Shown here: positions 1 through 11,466 of the stretch, in pieces
Numbering within the stretch: the stretch's first letter is position 1
Layout of the letters: each line of letters opens with the position of its first letter
Source of the DNA: Solirubrobacteraceae bacterium
GTDB lineage: Bacteria; Actinomycetota; Thermoleophilia; Solirubrobacterales; Solirubrobacteraceae
Direction: 5' to 3'
Length of the DNA: 64,000 bases
Assembly: GCA_016462625.1 (NCBI GenBank)
Contig: JAEMSV010000006.1
Span: forward strand, 1-64,000
Translations under genes and position numbers: made by a program
The notes under the pieces: generated by a model
The model's database searches: none
What the model saw: the letters and a program-made list of their open reading frames with translations, nothing else
What the model was told of the DNA's origin: nothing

Positions 1-1
1 G

Positions 2-3000
2 GGCATGGGCGGGCGGCTGCTCGACGACGAGCCCGCCTTCGCCGCGACGATCGACGAGCTCGAACCGCTCGTCGCCGCCGAGGCCGGATTCTCCCTGCGC
101 GCCGCCTTGCGCGACGGGGGCAAGCTCGGCACGGTCGACCAGACGCAGGTCGCGGTCTTCGGCGTCCAGGTTGCCCTGGCTGCGCTCTGGCGGACCCACG
201 GGCGCGAGCCCGCGGCCGTGATCGGCCACTCGATGGGTGAGGTCGCCGCGGCCGTCGCGGTCGGATCGCTCACCCTGGCCGAGGGGGTCCGCCTCAGCGC
301 GCTCCGCGCCCGCCTGCTGCAGGGCATCAACGACATCGGGGTCGGAGCGATGGCCGTCCTCAACATCTCGGCCGACGAGCTCTCCGAGCGGTCAGGTGAG
401 TATCCGGACGTCGACGTCGCCGTGTTCGCGGCGCCCCGGCAGTGCGCGGTCACCGGCGACGCCGATCAGGTCCGCCGCCTCGCCGCGGACGTCGAGGCGC
501 TGGGCCGCGACGCGTGGGTGCTGAAGGTCACCGGCGCCGCCCACTCCGCGGCCGTCGATCCGATCCTCGACGAGCTGGTCGCGGGGCTCGCCGAATTGCG
601 GCCGCGCTCGCCCGAGGTTCCCGTGTACTCGACCGTGCTCGAGGATCCGCGTGCGACACCGTCCTTCGACGCGCCGTACTGGCGGGCGAACGTCCGCCGC
701 CCCGTGCGGTTCACGCACGCCGTGGCGGCCGCCGCCGAGGACGGGTTCACCAGCTTCGTCGAGGTGTCCCCGCACCCGGTGGCCGCCGCGGCGGTCCGCC
801 AGACCATCGCCGAGCGCGGCGTCCCCGACGGCACCGTCACGCCGACGCTGCGTCGCAACACCGACGACACGGTGACCTTCCGCGCCCAGGCCCTCGCGCT
901 CGCCGCGCGCGAGGCGGACGCCACGCTCGGATGGTCCGCCCCGCATGGGCAGCAGGTCGACCTCCCGCTGCCGGCCTGGCAGCGGCAGCGCTTCTGGGTC
1001 GATCGCGCTCCTGCGGCCGCCCCCGTCGCCGGGCACCCGCTGCTCGGGGCGCGCATCGACGTCCCCGAGGGCGGGCGCCACCTCTGGCGCTCGGACCTGG
1101 GCGTCGATCGCCTCCCCTGGATGGCCGACCACGCGGTCCATGGCGTCCCGGTGCTGCCCGGGGCCGGGTTCGCCGAGATCGCGCTCGGCGCCGCCTCCGA
1201 GGTGCTCGGCGGCGATCCGGGAGCGCTCGTCGTCCGCGGCCTGGAGCTCGACCGCGTCCTCCCCCTCGGCGCGCAGACCGACGTCACGACGTCCGTGCGC
1301 CTGTCGGACGCCGGGGACGCGCGCGTCGAGATCTACGCCGGGTCGCCGATGGTCCGCCACGCGACGGCGGCGGTCAGCCGTGACCCCCTGCCCACCGACG
1401 GCTGGGCCACGGTCCCTGGAGATCCGGGCGAGTCGATCGACCTCTACGCGGCGTTCCGCGCCGCCGGCCATCGCTACGGGCCGGCTTTCACCGGGGTCGA
1501 AGACGCCCGGCTGCACGCCGGCGGCGTCGCGACCGCCCGTGTGCGCCTCCCGGAAGCCGCCTCCGCGGACCCCCGCTTCCGCGTGCACCCGGCGCTGCTC
1601 GACGTGTGCCTGCAGACGCTCGGCGTCGCCGCGCAGGCCCACCTCGACGACCACCCGATGGAGCTCTACCTCCCGCTCGGGATCGGTGCCCTCCAGGTGG
1701 CGGCCGACCCGCACGAGGGCGGGCGCTGCGTCGCGACGCTGCGCCCGCTCGACGACGACGGCGCCGGGCTCACCGGCACCATTCAGCTGATCGCCGACGA
1801 CGGGCGCGTCCTGCTGCGCGCGGACGACGTCTACCTGCGGCGACTCTCCCGGGACGCCGTCCCCGCGCCGCTCGAGGACAAGCTCTTCGAGGCCGCGTGG
1901 CAGTCCGCGGCATCCCCCGCCCCGACCGACGACGCGAGCGGCCGCTGGCTGCTCCTCGCCGGTGAGGCCAGCGCGCATGCGGTCCCCGTCGAGCAGCTCG
2001 CACGTGAGCTGCGGGCGGCCGGCCACCGGATCGAGTTCGGCCAGCACGGCACGGAGCACGAGGTCGCAGAGGCCGTCGCCGGGCTCGCCGCGCGCGACGA
2101 CCGCCCGCCGCTCGGGGTGGTCCTCGTCACCCCCACGCTCGACCCCTCCGACGTCGGCTCCGACGCCGCGCTCGAGCTGGCCGAGCGGCTCGTGGTCGCC
2201 GTGGCCCGCGTCGGTCGGGTGATCGGCGACACCGCGTTCGACGCGCCCGTCCGGCTGTGGATCCTCACCCGGGCGGGACTGCATCCCGCGATGGCCGCGC
2301 TGCGGGCAGCGGTGCGTGTGCTCGCATTCGAGCACCCGGCGCTCCAAGCCACGCTGGTCGACGTGGATCCGCAGACGACCGACGAGACCGCGCTCGCGGC
2401 CGCGGTCACGGAGCTGCGCGGCGGCGCCGCCGACGACGAGATCTCGTGGCCCGCAGAGGGCCGGCGTGTCCGCCGCCTCGCGCGCGTCACCTTGACGGAG
2501 GCGTCTGAGCCCCCGCCGTCGGCCATCCGCGACGGCGCCTACATCGTCACGGGCGGACTCGGCGGACTCGGCCTGGTCGTCGCGCGCTGGCTCGCCGCCG
2601 GGGGCGCGACTCGCATCGTTCTCTCCGGGCGGTCGGCCCCGTCGCCGGAGGCGCAGCACGTGATCGACGAGCTCCGTGACGACGGCGTCGAGGTCCAGGT
2701 CGTGCGCGGCGACATCGCCCGTCCCGCCACGGCGCCCGCGCTGGTCGACACCGCCACCGCGGGCGATATCCCGCTGCGCGGCGTGGTGCACGCGGCGGGC
2801 GTCCTCGAGGATGAGGTCGTCGCACGGGTCACGCCCGGCGCGGTCGAGCGGGTCTGGGCGCCGAAGGTCACAGGCGGCTGGAACCTGCATGCCGCGACCC
2901 AGGGCCACGACCTCGATCTGTGGCTCGTGTTCTCCTCCGCCGCCGCGCTGCTCGGGTCCCCGGGCCAGCTCGCCTACGCCACGGCGAACGCGTGGCTCGA

Positions 3001-4726
3001 CGCCCTCGTCGCGTGGCGTCGCGAGGCCGGGCTCCCGGCCACCACGATCGAGTGGGGCGCATGGTCGGAGGTCGGCGGCGTGGCGACGACGACGAACGTC
3101 CTGCTCGAGCCGCTGTCGCCCGCCGAGGGCCTCGAGGCCCTGGAGGCGGTCCTCCGCAGCGGCCGCACCGCGACCGGCGTCGTCCGACTCGACCCGCAGC
3201 GGGCCATCGAGCTCATGCCGGGTCTGGCCACGCTCGCGTTCTTCGCCGACCTGCTGGAACGGGAGCTCCCGGCGGCCGACAACGGCACCGACTGGCCCGG
3301 CCTCGCCGCGCTGCGCGCGGCCGAGCCTGGCGCCGCGAGGGCGATCCTCGCCGACCGGCTGCTCGAGCGCGTCGCGACGATCATGGCCTACCGCCCCGAG
3401 CAGATCGACGTCCACGCACCGCTGACCTCGCTCGGCGCCGACTCACTCATCGCCGTCCGCGCCAAGAACGCGGTCGAGCACGACTTCGAGGTCGCGCTGC
3501 CGGTGCGCCTGCTGCTGCAGGACGCCAGCCTCGCGGACATCGAGGCCCACATCGCTGGCGAACTGGGGCTCGCCGGCGATGACGCATCGCGCCAGTCCGT
3601 CTCTCCCGGTGTGGAGCGATACGTCGAGCCCCGCGACACCACCGAGCGATGGCTCGCCGGGGTGTGGGAGGACGTCCTCGGCCGCCGGCCCATCGGCGTC
3701 ACCGAGGTCCTCGCCCCCACGCAGGACCGAGCGGCCGCGGAGCAGGTGCTCCTCCAGCTCCGCGGTCGTCTCGGGGACGACCTCGACGCGGCCGCGTTGC
3801 TCGCCGACGGCGTCACGATCGAGGCGCAGGCCGACCTCGTGCGCGATCGCCTCGAGGGCCACGACGGCACGCCCGTGCGCACACTGCGCGAGGGCGCTGA
3901 CGACGAGGCGCCGCTCTTCCTCTTCCACCCCGCCGGAGGGACCACGGCCGTCTACCAGCCGCTGGCCGACCTCCTCCCGCCCGGCGCCGCCGTCATCGGC
4001 TTCGAGCGGATCGACCACCTCGACACCATCGAGGCGAAGGCCGCGTTCTACCTCGAGACCATCCGCTCCCTGCAGCCGGAGGGGCCGTACCGGCTCGGCG
4101 GCTGGTCGCTGGGCGGTTGCCTGGCCTACGACGCGGCGCGGCAGCTGCACGCCGCGGGCGAGGAGGTGGAGTTCGTGGCGATGATCGACACGATCCTCCC
4201 CGACCACGCACTCGGCGGCGACGAGCACGACGCACTCCACGGGCGCTTCGTGCGCTTCGCCGAGTACCTCGAGACGACCTACGAGGTCCGCCTGGACCTC
4301 GACGTCGATCAGCTCATGGCGCTCCCCGAGGACGAGCAGATCACGGCGTTCATGGAGGCCGTGACGACGTCCGGTCTCGGGATGAGCGCGAGCGTGCTCG
4401 AGCACCAGCGCACGTCCTACGTCGACGCCCGGATCGCCGAGCGCTACCGGCCGTCCGCCTACGACGGCCGGGTCCTCCTCTACCGCGCGACCGACCGCGG
4501 GCTGACGACGACGCTCGACCCGCGGTACGCCCGGCAGGAGGACAGCCTCGGCTGGGACGTGCTCTGCCGGCACCTCGAGGTGGTGCGCGTGACCGGCGAC
4601 CACACGCAGCTGATCGACCGGCCCAACGTCGACATCATCGCCGAGCATCTCGGGCTCGTCTTGGGCGCGACGCACCGGTTCCGCCGCGACCGGCTCGCAC
4701 CCGTGCGAGTGAGGCGCGCGTCGTGA
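2..4726 (+). CDS. Type I polyketide synthase, C-terminal part (AT-DH-KR-ACP-carrier-like-TE), truncated by window start
   Basis: The frame is open at the left edge, so the ketosynthase and the true start lie upstream. Residues are counted from the ATG at base 5. The acyltransferase (about 1-290) has GHSMGE with Ser76. The dehydratase (345-620) has HxxxGxxxxP at His376 and the HPALLD aspartate at Asp533. The ketoreductase (840-1020) has TGGLGGLG and catalytic Tyr991. The ACP (1110-1185) has LGADSL with pantetheine Ser1147. Residues 1211-1290 look like a second carrier domain without its serine. The thioesterase (1300-1560) has GWSLGG Ser1368 and His1533. No enoylreductase is visible, so the module should give an enoyl product released by the TE. 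The stop overlaps the next gene. The extender-unit motif reads GAAHS, neither the malonyl (HAFH) nor methylmalonyl (YASH) signature, so the substrate is open. Confidence 0.93.
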   Translation, partial: GMGGRLLDDEPAFAATIDELEPLVAAEAGFSLRAALRDGGKLGTVDQTQVAVFGVQVALAALWRTHGREPAAVIGHSMGEVAAAVAVGSLTLAEGVRLSALRARLLQGINDIGVGAMAVLNISADELSERSGEYPDVDVAVFAAPRQCAVTGDADQVRRLAADVEALGRDAWVLKVTGAAHSAAVDPILDELVAGLAELRPRSPEVPVYSTVLEDPRATPSFDAPYWRANVRRPVRFTHAVAAAAEDGFTSFVEVSPHPVAAAAVRQTIAERGVPDGTVTPTLRRNTDDTVTFRAQALALAAREADATLGWSAPHGQQVDLPLPAWQRQRFWVDRAPAAAPVAGHPLLGARIDVPEGGRHLWRSDLGVDRLPWMADHAVHGVPVLPGAGFAEIALGAASEVLGGDPGALVVRGLELDRVLPLGAQTDVTTSVRLSDAGDARVEIYAGSPMVRHATAAVSRDPLPTDGWATVPGDPGESIDLYAAFRAAGHRYGPAFTGVEDARLHAGGVATARVRLPEAASADPRFRVHPALLDVCLQTLGVAAQAHLDDHPMELYLPLGIGALQVAADPHEGGRCVATLRPLDDDGAGLTGTIQLIADDGRVLLRADDVYLRRLSRDAVPAPLEDKLFEAAWQSAASPAPTDDASGRWLLLAGEASAHAVPVEQLARELRAAGHRIEFGQHGTEHEVAEAVAGLAARDDRPPLGVVLVTPTLDPSDVGSDAALELAERLVVAVARVGRVIGDTAFDAPVRLWILTRAGLHPAMAALRAAVRVLAFEHPALQATLVDVDPQTTDETALAAAVTELRGGAADDEISWPAEGRRVRRLARVTLTEASEPPPSAIRDGAYIVTGGLGGLGLVVARWLAAGGATRIVLSGRSAPSPEAQHVIDELRDDGVEVQVVRGDIARPATAPALVDTATAGDIPLRGVVHAAGVLEDEVVARVTPGAVERVWAPKVTGGWNLHAATQGHDLDLWLVFSSAAALLGSPGQLAYATANAWLDALVAWRREAGLPATTIEWGAWSEVGGVATTTNVLLEPLSPAEGLEALEAVLRSGRTATGVVRLDPQRAIELMPGLATLAFFADLLERELPAADNGTDWPGLAALRAAEPGAARAILADRLLERVATIMAYRPEQIDVHAPLTSLGADSLIAVRAKNAVEHDFEVALPVRLLLQDASLADIEAHIAGELGLAGDDASRQSVSPGVERYVEPRDTTERWLAGVWEDVLGRRPIGVTEVLAPTQDRAAAEQVLLQLRGRLGDDLDAAALLADGVTIEAQADLVRDRLEGHDGTPVRTLREGADDEAPLFLFHPAGGTTAVYQPLADLLPPGAAVIGFERIDHLDTIEAKAAFYLETIRSLQPEGPYRLGGWSLGGCLAYDAARQLHAAGEEVEFVAMIDTILPDHALGGDEHDALHGRFVRFAEYLETTYEVRLDLDVDQLMALPEDEQITAFMEAVTTSGLGMSASVLEHQRTSYVDARIAERYRPSAYDGRVLLYRATDRGLTTTLDPRYARQEDSLGWDVLCRHLEVVRVTGDHTQLIDRPNVDIIAEHLGLVLGATHRFRRDRLAPVRVRRAS

Positions 4727-5688
4727 GGCTGCGCGGACTCCTCATCATGATCGCCGTGCTCCTGCTCACGCCCGGCGCAGCGCACGCGGCGGTCACAGCT
4801 GACGACGGCGCGCACGTCGTGCAGGAGACCATCATCGACGACCGGACGATCGACCTGGAGGTCTGGTCACCCGCGGTGAAGCGCACGCTCGGCGTGCGGC
4901 TGCAGCTTCCCGCAAGCTGGGCGAGCGAGCCGGCGAGGACCTACCCCGTGCTCTACCTCCTGCATGGCGCGAACGAGTGGGTGGACTATCGCAGCTGGAC
5001 CCAGTTCACCGACGTCGAGACGTTCCTCGCCGACAAGCCGGTCCTGACGGTCATGCCGTCGGCGGGCAGCGGCGGGTTCTTCACGAAGGAGTGGAACTTC
5101 GGCCGGCCGGGAGGCCAGGACTACGAGACGTTCCACACCGTCGAGCTGCCGCAGCTCATCGAGCGTGGCTACCGCGCAAACGGCCGCCGGGCGATCGCCG
5201 GCCTCTCGATCGGCGGCTACGGCGCGATGGCCTACGCCGCACGCCACCCCGGGCTCTACGGCTCCGTGGCGTCCTACTCGGGCCTCCTGCACCTGCGGCA
5301 GGGCAACACCTGGATGGTCGTCTCGACGATCCGCGTCCGGGCGCACCGGTCGTTCGTCGGCCTCTGGGGCTCCCCGGCCGCGCAGGCGAAGATCTGGCGG
5401 AGCGTCAACCCCTACGACCTCGCCGAGCGACTGCGCGGGACGCCGATGTTCGTGTCGGCAGGCAACGGCCGCGCCGGGCCGCTCGACCCGAAGGACGACC
5501 CGAACATCCTGGGCAACCCGATCGAGGAATGGGCCTGGAACAACTCGCGGGCGTTCGTGGCGCATCTCGACGCGCTCGGCATCCCCGTCACCGCCGATCT
5601 CTACCGGGGGGGCACACACACCTGGCCGTACTGGGAGCGCGAGTTCCAGCGCTCGTGGCCGGTGCTGGCCGAGGGCCTCGGCTTGTGA
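4723..5688 (+). CDS. Secreted alpha/beta-hydrolase, antigen-85/esterase-D-like
   Basis: 321 residues from a GTG that overlaps the PKS stop (GTGA); an in-frame ATG lies at 4747. The N-terminus is a signal peptide with a likely cleavage after AHA near residue 23. The body is an esterase_D/mycolyltransferase-type alpha/beta-hydrolase: YPVLYLLHG oxyanion region, nucleophile elbow GLSIGG with Ser162, and a late His299 in GGTHTW. Antigen 85 proteins use this fold to move mycolyl groups between trehalose lipids. Direct coupling to a PKS with its own thioesterase suggests that it acts outside the membrane on the exported product, for instance by acyl transfer or hydrolysis. Family assignment is firm; substrate is inference. 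Confidence 0.85.
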   Translation: MRLRGLLIMIAVLLLTPGAAHAAVTADDGAHVVQETIIDDRTIDLEVWSPAVKRTLGVRLQLPASWASEPARTYPVLYLLHGANEWVDYRSWTQFTDVETFLADKPVLTVMPSAGSGGFFTKEWNFGRPGGQDYETFHTVELPQLIERGYRANGRRAIAGLSIGGYGAMAYAARHPGLYGSVASYSGLLHLRQGNTWMVVSTIRVRAHRSFVGLWGSPAAQAKIWRSVNPYDLAERLRGTPMFVSAGNGRAGPLDPKDDPNILGNPIEEWAWNNSRAFVAHLDALGIPVTADLYRGGTHTWPYWEREFQRSWPVLAEGLGL

Positions 5689-7133
5689 GGGTGATGGTCC
5701 CGGTCGCCCTGGCGGCCTTCATCACCGCACTCGACAACACCGTCATCAACATCGCCCTGCCCGCGCTGCGCGAGGACCTCGGGCTGTCGCTGTCCGGGCT
5801 GCAGTGGGTGGTGACGAGCTACATCCTCGTCTTCTCCAGCCTGCTGCTCGTGGGCGGGCGGCTGACCGACATCCTCGGCCGGCGCCGCGCGCTCCTCCTG
5901 GGCTTCCTCGTGTTCTCGATCGCGTCGCTCGCCGCCGGCCTCGCGCCCTCGGGCGCCGCGCTCGTCGCCGCGCGCGTCGCGCAAGGCGTCGGCGCAGCGC
6001 TGGTGCTGCCCGCGTCGCTGTCGGTGCTCGCGACCGATCTCGAGGGCGAGCAGCGCGACCTCGGGGCCGGGATCTGGACCGCGTCGATCGCGCTGGCCCT
6101 GTTCCTCGGCCCGGTCGTCGGCGGCGCGATCAGCGAGTACCTCAGCTGGCACTGGATCTTCTTCCTGAACGTCCCCATCGGGATCGCGGCCATGGCGATG
6201 GTCGCCGCACTGGTTCCCGACCACACACCCGTCCGGGTCACCGGCTCGGTGCTCAGCCGGCTCGACCCACCCGGGCTCGTGCTCTCGACACTCGCCCTGC
6301 TGGCCGTCACGTACGCGCTGGTCCAGGGCAGCGAGGACGGCTTCGCGTCCGGCCCGATCGTCGGCGCACTCGTGATCGCGATCGCCGCCGGCCTCACGTT
6401 CACGTTGTGCGAGCGGCGGGCGCGCCACCCGCTCGTCGACGTCGACCTGTTCCGCAACCGCGTCTTCGCAGGCGGCACCGTCGCGCAGATCCTCTGGGGC
6501 CTGAGCATCAACGGCGTGTTCTTCTTCACGTCGCTGTTCCTGCAGGACATCCTGGCGCTGTCTCCGACGCAGGCGGGGCTCGTCTTCGTCCCGCTCGCCG
6601 TCGCGCTCGTGATCGGCGTCGCGATCGCGCCGCGCCTGGTCACCGCGTTCGGCGCGCACGTGACGGTCGCAGCGGGGATGGTCATCGTCGCGATCGGCCT
6701 GCTCCCGATCGCGATCCGCGGTCACGGCGCCGGGGTGACCGAGCAGGTGATCGGGTGCGCGGTGGTCGGCCTGGGCTCGGGGCTGACGACGCCGCTGACC
6801 TCGGCGATCCTCGCGGTGCTGCCGCCCGACCGGACGGGGATCGGGTCCGCCGTCGTGGCCGTCGCCCGCGAGGTCTCCGGCGTGCTGGGGATCGCCGTGA
6901 TCGGCGCGATCCTGACCGCGCGGGAGGCCGCCGCGCTCGCGGAGGGATCATCGCCCGCCGACGCGTTCCTCGACGGGCACATCATGGGGCTGATCGGCGC
7001 CGCGATCCTGGCGCTGGTCGCGGCAGCCGTATCCGCCGCGACCCTGCCCCGCACCCGCGCCGAGGCGTCGCCCGTGTCGCCGGCCCCGCATCCGGTGCCG
7101 GGGACCGACGTCATCCGCCGATCTGCCTACTAG
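5685..7133 (+). CDS. MFS drug/metabolite exporter, DHA2 (14-TM) family
   Basis: 482 residues from a GTG overlapping the esterase stop by four bases; GTG 5691 and ATG 5694 are alternatives. The protein opens directly with TM1 (AFITALDNTVINIALPAL, the DHA2 motif D1 region) and has the GGRLTDILGRRR loop between TM2 and TM3. About 14 hydrophobic segments are visible, matching EmrB/QacA-type proton antiporters. In this family such proteins export drugs or lipophilic metabolites. Coupling to the PKS and esterase suggests that it exports the polyketide or lipid, though a resistance role is equally consistent with the sequence. Confidence 0.9.
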   Translation: MRVMVPVALAAFITALDNTVINIALPALREDLGLSLSGLQWVVTSYILVFSSLLLVGGRLTDILGRRRALLLGFLVFSIASLAAGLAPSGAALVAARVAQGVGAALVLPASLSVLATDLEGEQRDLGAGIWTASIALALFLGPVVGGAISEYLSWHWIFFLNVPIGIAAMAMVAALVPDHTPVRVTGSVLSRLDPPGLVLSTLALLAVTYALVQGSEDGFASGPIVGALVIAIAAGLTFTLCERRARHPLVDVDLFRNRVFAGGTVAQILWGLSINGVFFFTSLFLQDILALSPTQAGLVFVPLAVALVIGVAIAPRLVTAFGAHVTVAAGMVIVAIGLLPIAIRGHGAGVTEQVIGCAVVGLGSGLTTPLTSAILAVLPPDRTGIGSAVVAVAREVSGVLGIAVIGAILTAREAAALAEGSSPADAFLDGHIMGLIGAAILALVAAAVSAATLPRTRAEASPVSPAPHPVPGTDVIRRSAY

Positions 7134-7145
7134 CTTTGATCCACC

Positions 7146-7499
7146 ATGGAGGTGCGCACCATTCCCGCCACGGGTCCGGTGCTGATCGCACTCGCGGGGA
7201 GTGCACAGGATCTGGACACCGCCGAGTTGCTGGATCAGCTCACCGCGATGTGCGGCGAAGGCGACGCGATCGTGGACCTCACCGAGGTCGTCGTCGTCAC
7301 CTCGACCCTGTTCGGCGTCCTCCAGGCCGTCGCGGGACGGCAGCATCGCACGGGCCACCGCCTGATCGCGGTGGCCCCGGGCGACGATTACGAACGCCTG
7401 CGCGGCATGCGCATGGGCCGCGAGTTCGACCTCAGCGGCTCAGTCGACAACGCCCGCTGGGAGCTCCAACGGCCGCCGTCGCGGTTCAAGCGCGCCTGA
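7146..7499 (+). CDS. STAS-domain protein, anti-sigma-factor-antagonist-like
   Basis: 117 residues, 12 bases after the MFS stop. The core reads IVDLTEVVVVTSTLFGVLQ, matching the STAS pattern of a buried strand ending in Asp-Leu followed by the short loop with a phosphorylatable Ser/Thr and an amphipathic helix. In SpoIIAA/RsbV relatives that residue is phosphorylated by a partner kinase and controls sigma-factor release. No kinase or sigma gene is in the window, so a partner must be elsewhere. The C-terminal RRGREFDLSGS-type region resembles the usual strand-helix end of the fold but is diverged. Confidence 0.7.
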   Translation: MEVRTIPATGPVLIALAGSAQDLDTAELLDQLTAMCGEGDAIVDLTEVVVVTSTLFGVLQAVAGRQHRTGHRLIAVAPGDDYERLRGMRMGREFDLSGSVDNARWELQRPPSRFKRA

Positions 7500-7504
7500 G
7501 CGCG

Positions 7505-7660
7505 TTACACGCTGCGTCCCCGGCCCCGTAGGCCCGCGGGCACACCCGCGAGCAGGACCAGGACGGCGGCGACGATGCCGACGATCGACGGTAGCCCGAG
7601 CGCGACGCACAGGGCGTACGCCAACGCCGCCACCAGAATGGCGATGAGGATGGAGATCAT
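7505..7660 (-). CDS. Small two-helix membrane protein
   Basis: 51 residues (MISILIAILVAAL...), almost entirely hydrophobic: one segment at residues 2-19, a short LGLPS turn, a second segment at 24-42, then a basic tail GLRGRGRSV. The upstream bases on this strand include AAAGGGG about seven bases before the ATG, a plausible ribosome binding site. It converges on the STAS gene with five bases between stops and diverges from the FtsH-like gene. Small proteins of this look occur in many actinobacteria; I know no function. A longer in-frame extension upstream lacks coding character, so the ATG at 7660 is preferred. Confidence 0.6.
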   Translation of the reverse strand: MISILIAILVAALAYALCVALGLPSIVGIVAAVLVLLAGVPAGLRGRGRSV

Positions 7661-7802
7661 GGAAGCCCCTTTCCAAGAGGATGAGAGTGCCCGCCATGTA
7701 TCCGGCGCGTCGAGGAGCGAAACCCGGGTGTCCTGGCCATTCTGTCGAAACCGATCGCGCCATTCTTGTCCGCACCTTCGTCGACGCCGCCAGCACGCTG
7801 GA

Positions 7803-7808
7803 TAGGCT
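7803..7808 (+). promoter_or_regulatory. -10 box of a leaderless promoter for the FtsH-like gene
   Basis: TAGGCT, then exactly six bases, then the ATG at 7815. With the usual -12 to -7 position of the hexamer, transcription would start on the A of the ATG. There is no ribosome binding site. Confidence 0.5.
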
Positions 7809-7814
7809 CCAGCC

Positions 7815-10222
<2,408 letters not shown>

Positions 10223-10226
<4 letters not shown>

Positions 10227-11191
10227 CCGACGACGACGACCAGCTCCCCGACGTGTCCTCTTCCTCGGAAGCGGTGGATGCCTCCGCCCCCGAGCCCGAG
10301 CGCCTGCCCGAGCCGCGCCCCGAACCCGGCGGCCTTGCGGTCAGCGAGCGCGTCGAGCCGCCGCACGCCGCGAAGTTCCAGTTCCTCTTCGGGGCGCTGG
10401 CGGCCGTCGCGCTCGTCGCGATCGCGATCGCCGCGATCGGCGTGACGACCGGCGGATCCCCCGGCAACGACACCGCGAGCGGCTGGTCGAGCTGGAAGCC
10501 CGAGGACGACGATCCCTCCTCCGGCGCCGCCCAGATCGCCGCGCACGTCGCGCCGCGGTACCGCATGACCGGCGGCACGCAGCTCGTCGGGGTCGAAGGC
10601 GGGCCGCTGACCTACAACGACCCGCTGAGCGGGGCGCCGGTGCCGATGAAGGTCGCGGTGCGCGAAGCGCCGGCCGACGGCGGGGACATCGTGTTCCCGA
10701 AGGGGGACGGCGTCCTGTACCGGCTTTGCGGGTTCGGTCCGGACTGCGCGTTCGACAAGGGCAAGCCGAGCGAGAGCCGCGCGGTGCTGCTCAACCGCGA
10801 GGCCTTGGAGCTCGCGCTGTATTCGTTCCGCTATCTCGACGACGTCGATCAGGTCGTCGTCTTCCTTCCGCCGGTCAAGCCCCTCATCGACAAGAAGACG
10901 GGGAAGAAGACCGACGTCAACCAGCCCCAGGCGGTGCATTTCGAGCGTGGCGACGTCGAGACGGCCCTCGCGCTTCCCGTCACCTCGCTGCTCGGCACCG
11001 AGGCCCCGACGGTCCGCTCCGCGAAGTCCCTGCCCGGCGCAGACGCGGTTGAGCGCCTGACCGCGGCGAACCGGTTCGGGTTCCGCCTGCAGCCCGCCAA
11101 CAGCCAGGCCGAGATCTTCGTGGTCCTCGAGCCGCTGGGCACCCCGCAGCCGACGACGACCACCGGTTCGTCGGGCCTCAGCCAGGGCTGA
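10223..11191 (+). CDS. Unknown single-pass membrane protein coupled to the FtsH-like protease
   Basis: 322 residues from the GTG at 10223, which overlaps the protease stop in the GTGA pattern used throughout this window; GTG 10211 would add four residues. The first 50 residues are acidic and proline-rich, residues 53-74 form one transmembrane helix, and the remaining 245 or so would face outside. Two cysteines sit close together in the outer part (CGFGPDC), possibly a disulfide. The tail is Thr/Ser-rich. I recognise no family. The overlap with the protease gene suggests an adaptor, inhibitor or substrate, by analogy with FtsH partners such as HflKC, to which it shows no similarity. Confidence 0.75.
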
Positions 11192-11360
11192 CGGCACCCC
11201 GCGGCTCGTGCCCGGGGCACGCGCCCACGGGCACGCGCGGGTATTTCGGGAAGCGGGAGTCGTCCTTGTGGCGCAGGCACATGGAGAACTCCGAGCCCCG
11301 TCCGGTGCGGATGATTCGCTGGTGAATGCAGGAATCGCACAGTCCGGAAGGAAGACGCAT
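11178..11360 (-). CDS. Small four-cysteine protein, zinc-ribbon-like
   Basis: 60 residues with Cys8 and Cys11 (CDSC), Cys28 and Cys48, spaced as a possible metal site, and a conserved-looking core FSMCLRHKDDSRFPKYPRVPVGACPGHEP. Proteins with this pattern recur in GC-rich soil bacteria as short hypotheticals. The ATG at 11360 is supported by TACAGT exactly six bases upstream. Its 3' end overlaps the convergent membrane protein gene by 14 bases. Function unknown; a structural zinc site is inference. Confidence 0.7.
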   Translation of the reverse strand: MRLPSGLCDSCIHQRIIRTGRGSEFSMCLRHKDDSRFPKYPRVPVGACPGHEPRGAVSPG

Positions 11361-11366
11361 GGTTCG

Positions 11367-11372
11367 ACTGTA
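11367..11372 (-). promoter_or_regulatory. -10 box of a leaderless promoter for the four-cysteine protein
   Basis: On the minus strand TACAGT is followed by six bases and the ATG. No ribosome binding site is present, consistent with leaderless translation. Confidence 0.45.
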
Positions 11373-11466
11373 GGCCGGTCGCGCTGCACGCTGCCCGATC
11401 GAGACGGTACGATCCAATTTCATTCGCCCGCGCGCCCGGGAGACCCGCCGAAGGGACCATCGCTCC

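Noticed and set aside
392..3415. Long open frame of about 1000 codons antisense to the polyketide synthase
   Set aside because: The composition is Arg/Gly/Asp-rich without any domain, as expected from reading a GC-rich gene backwards. The plus-strand frame has five consecutive PKS domains with catalytic residues.
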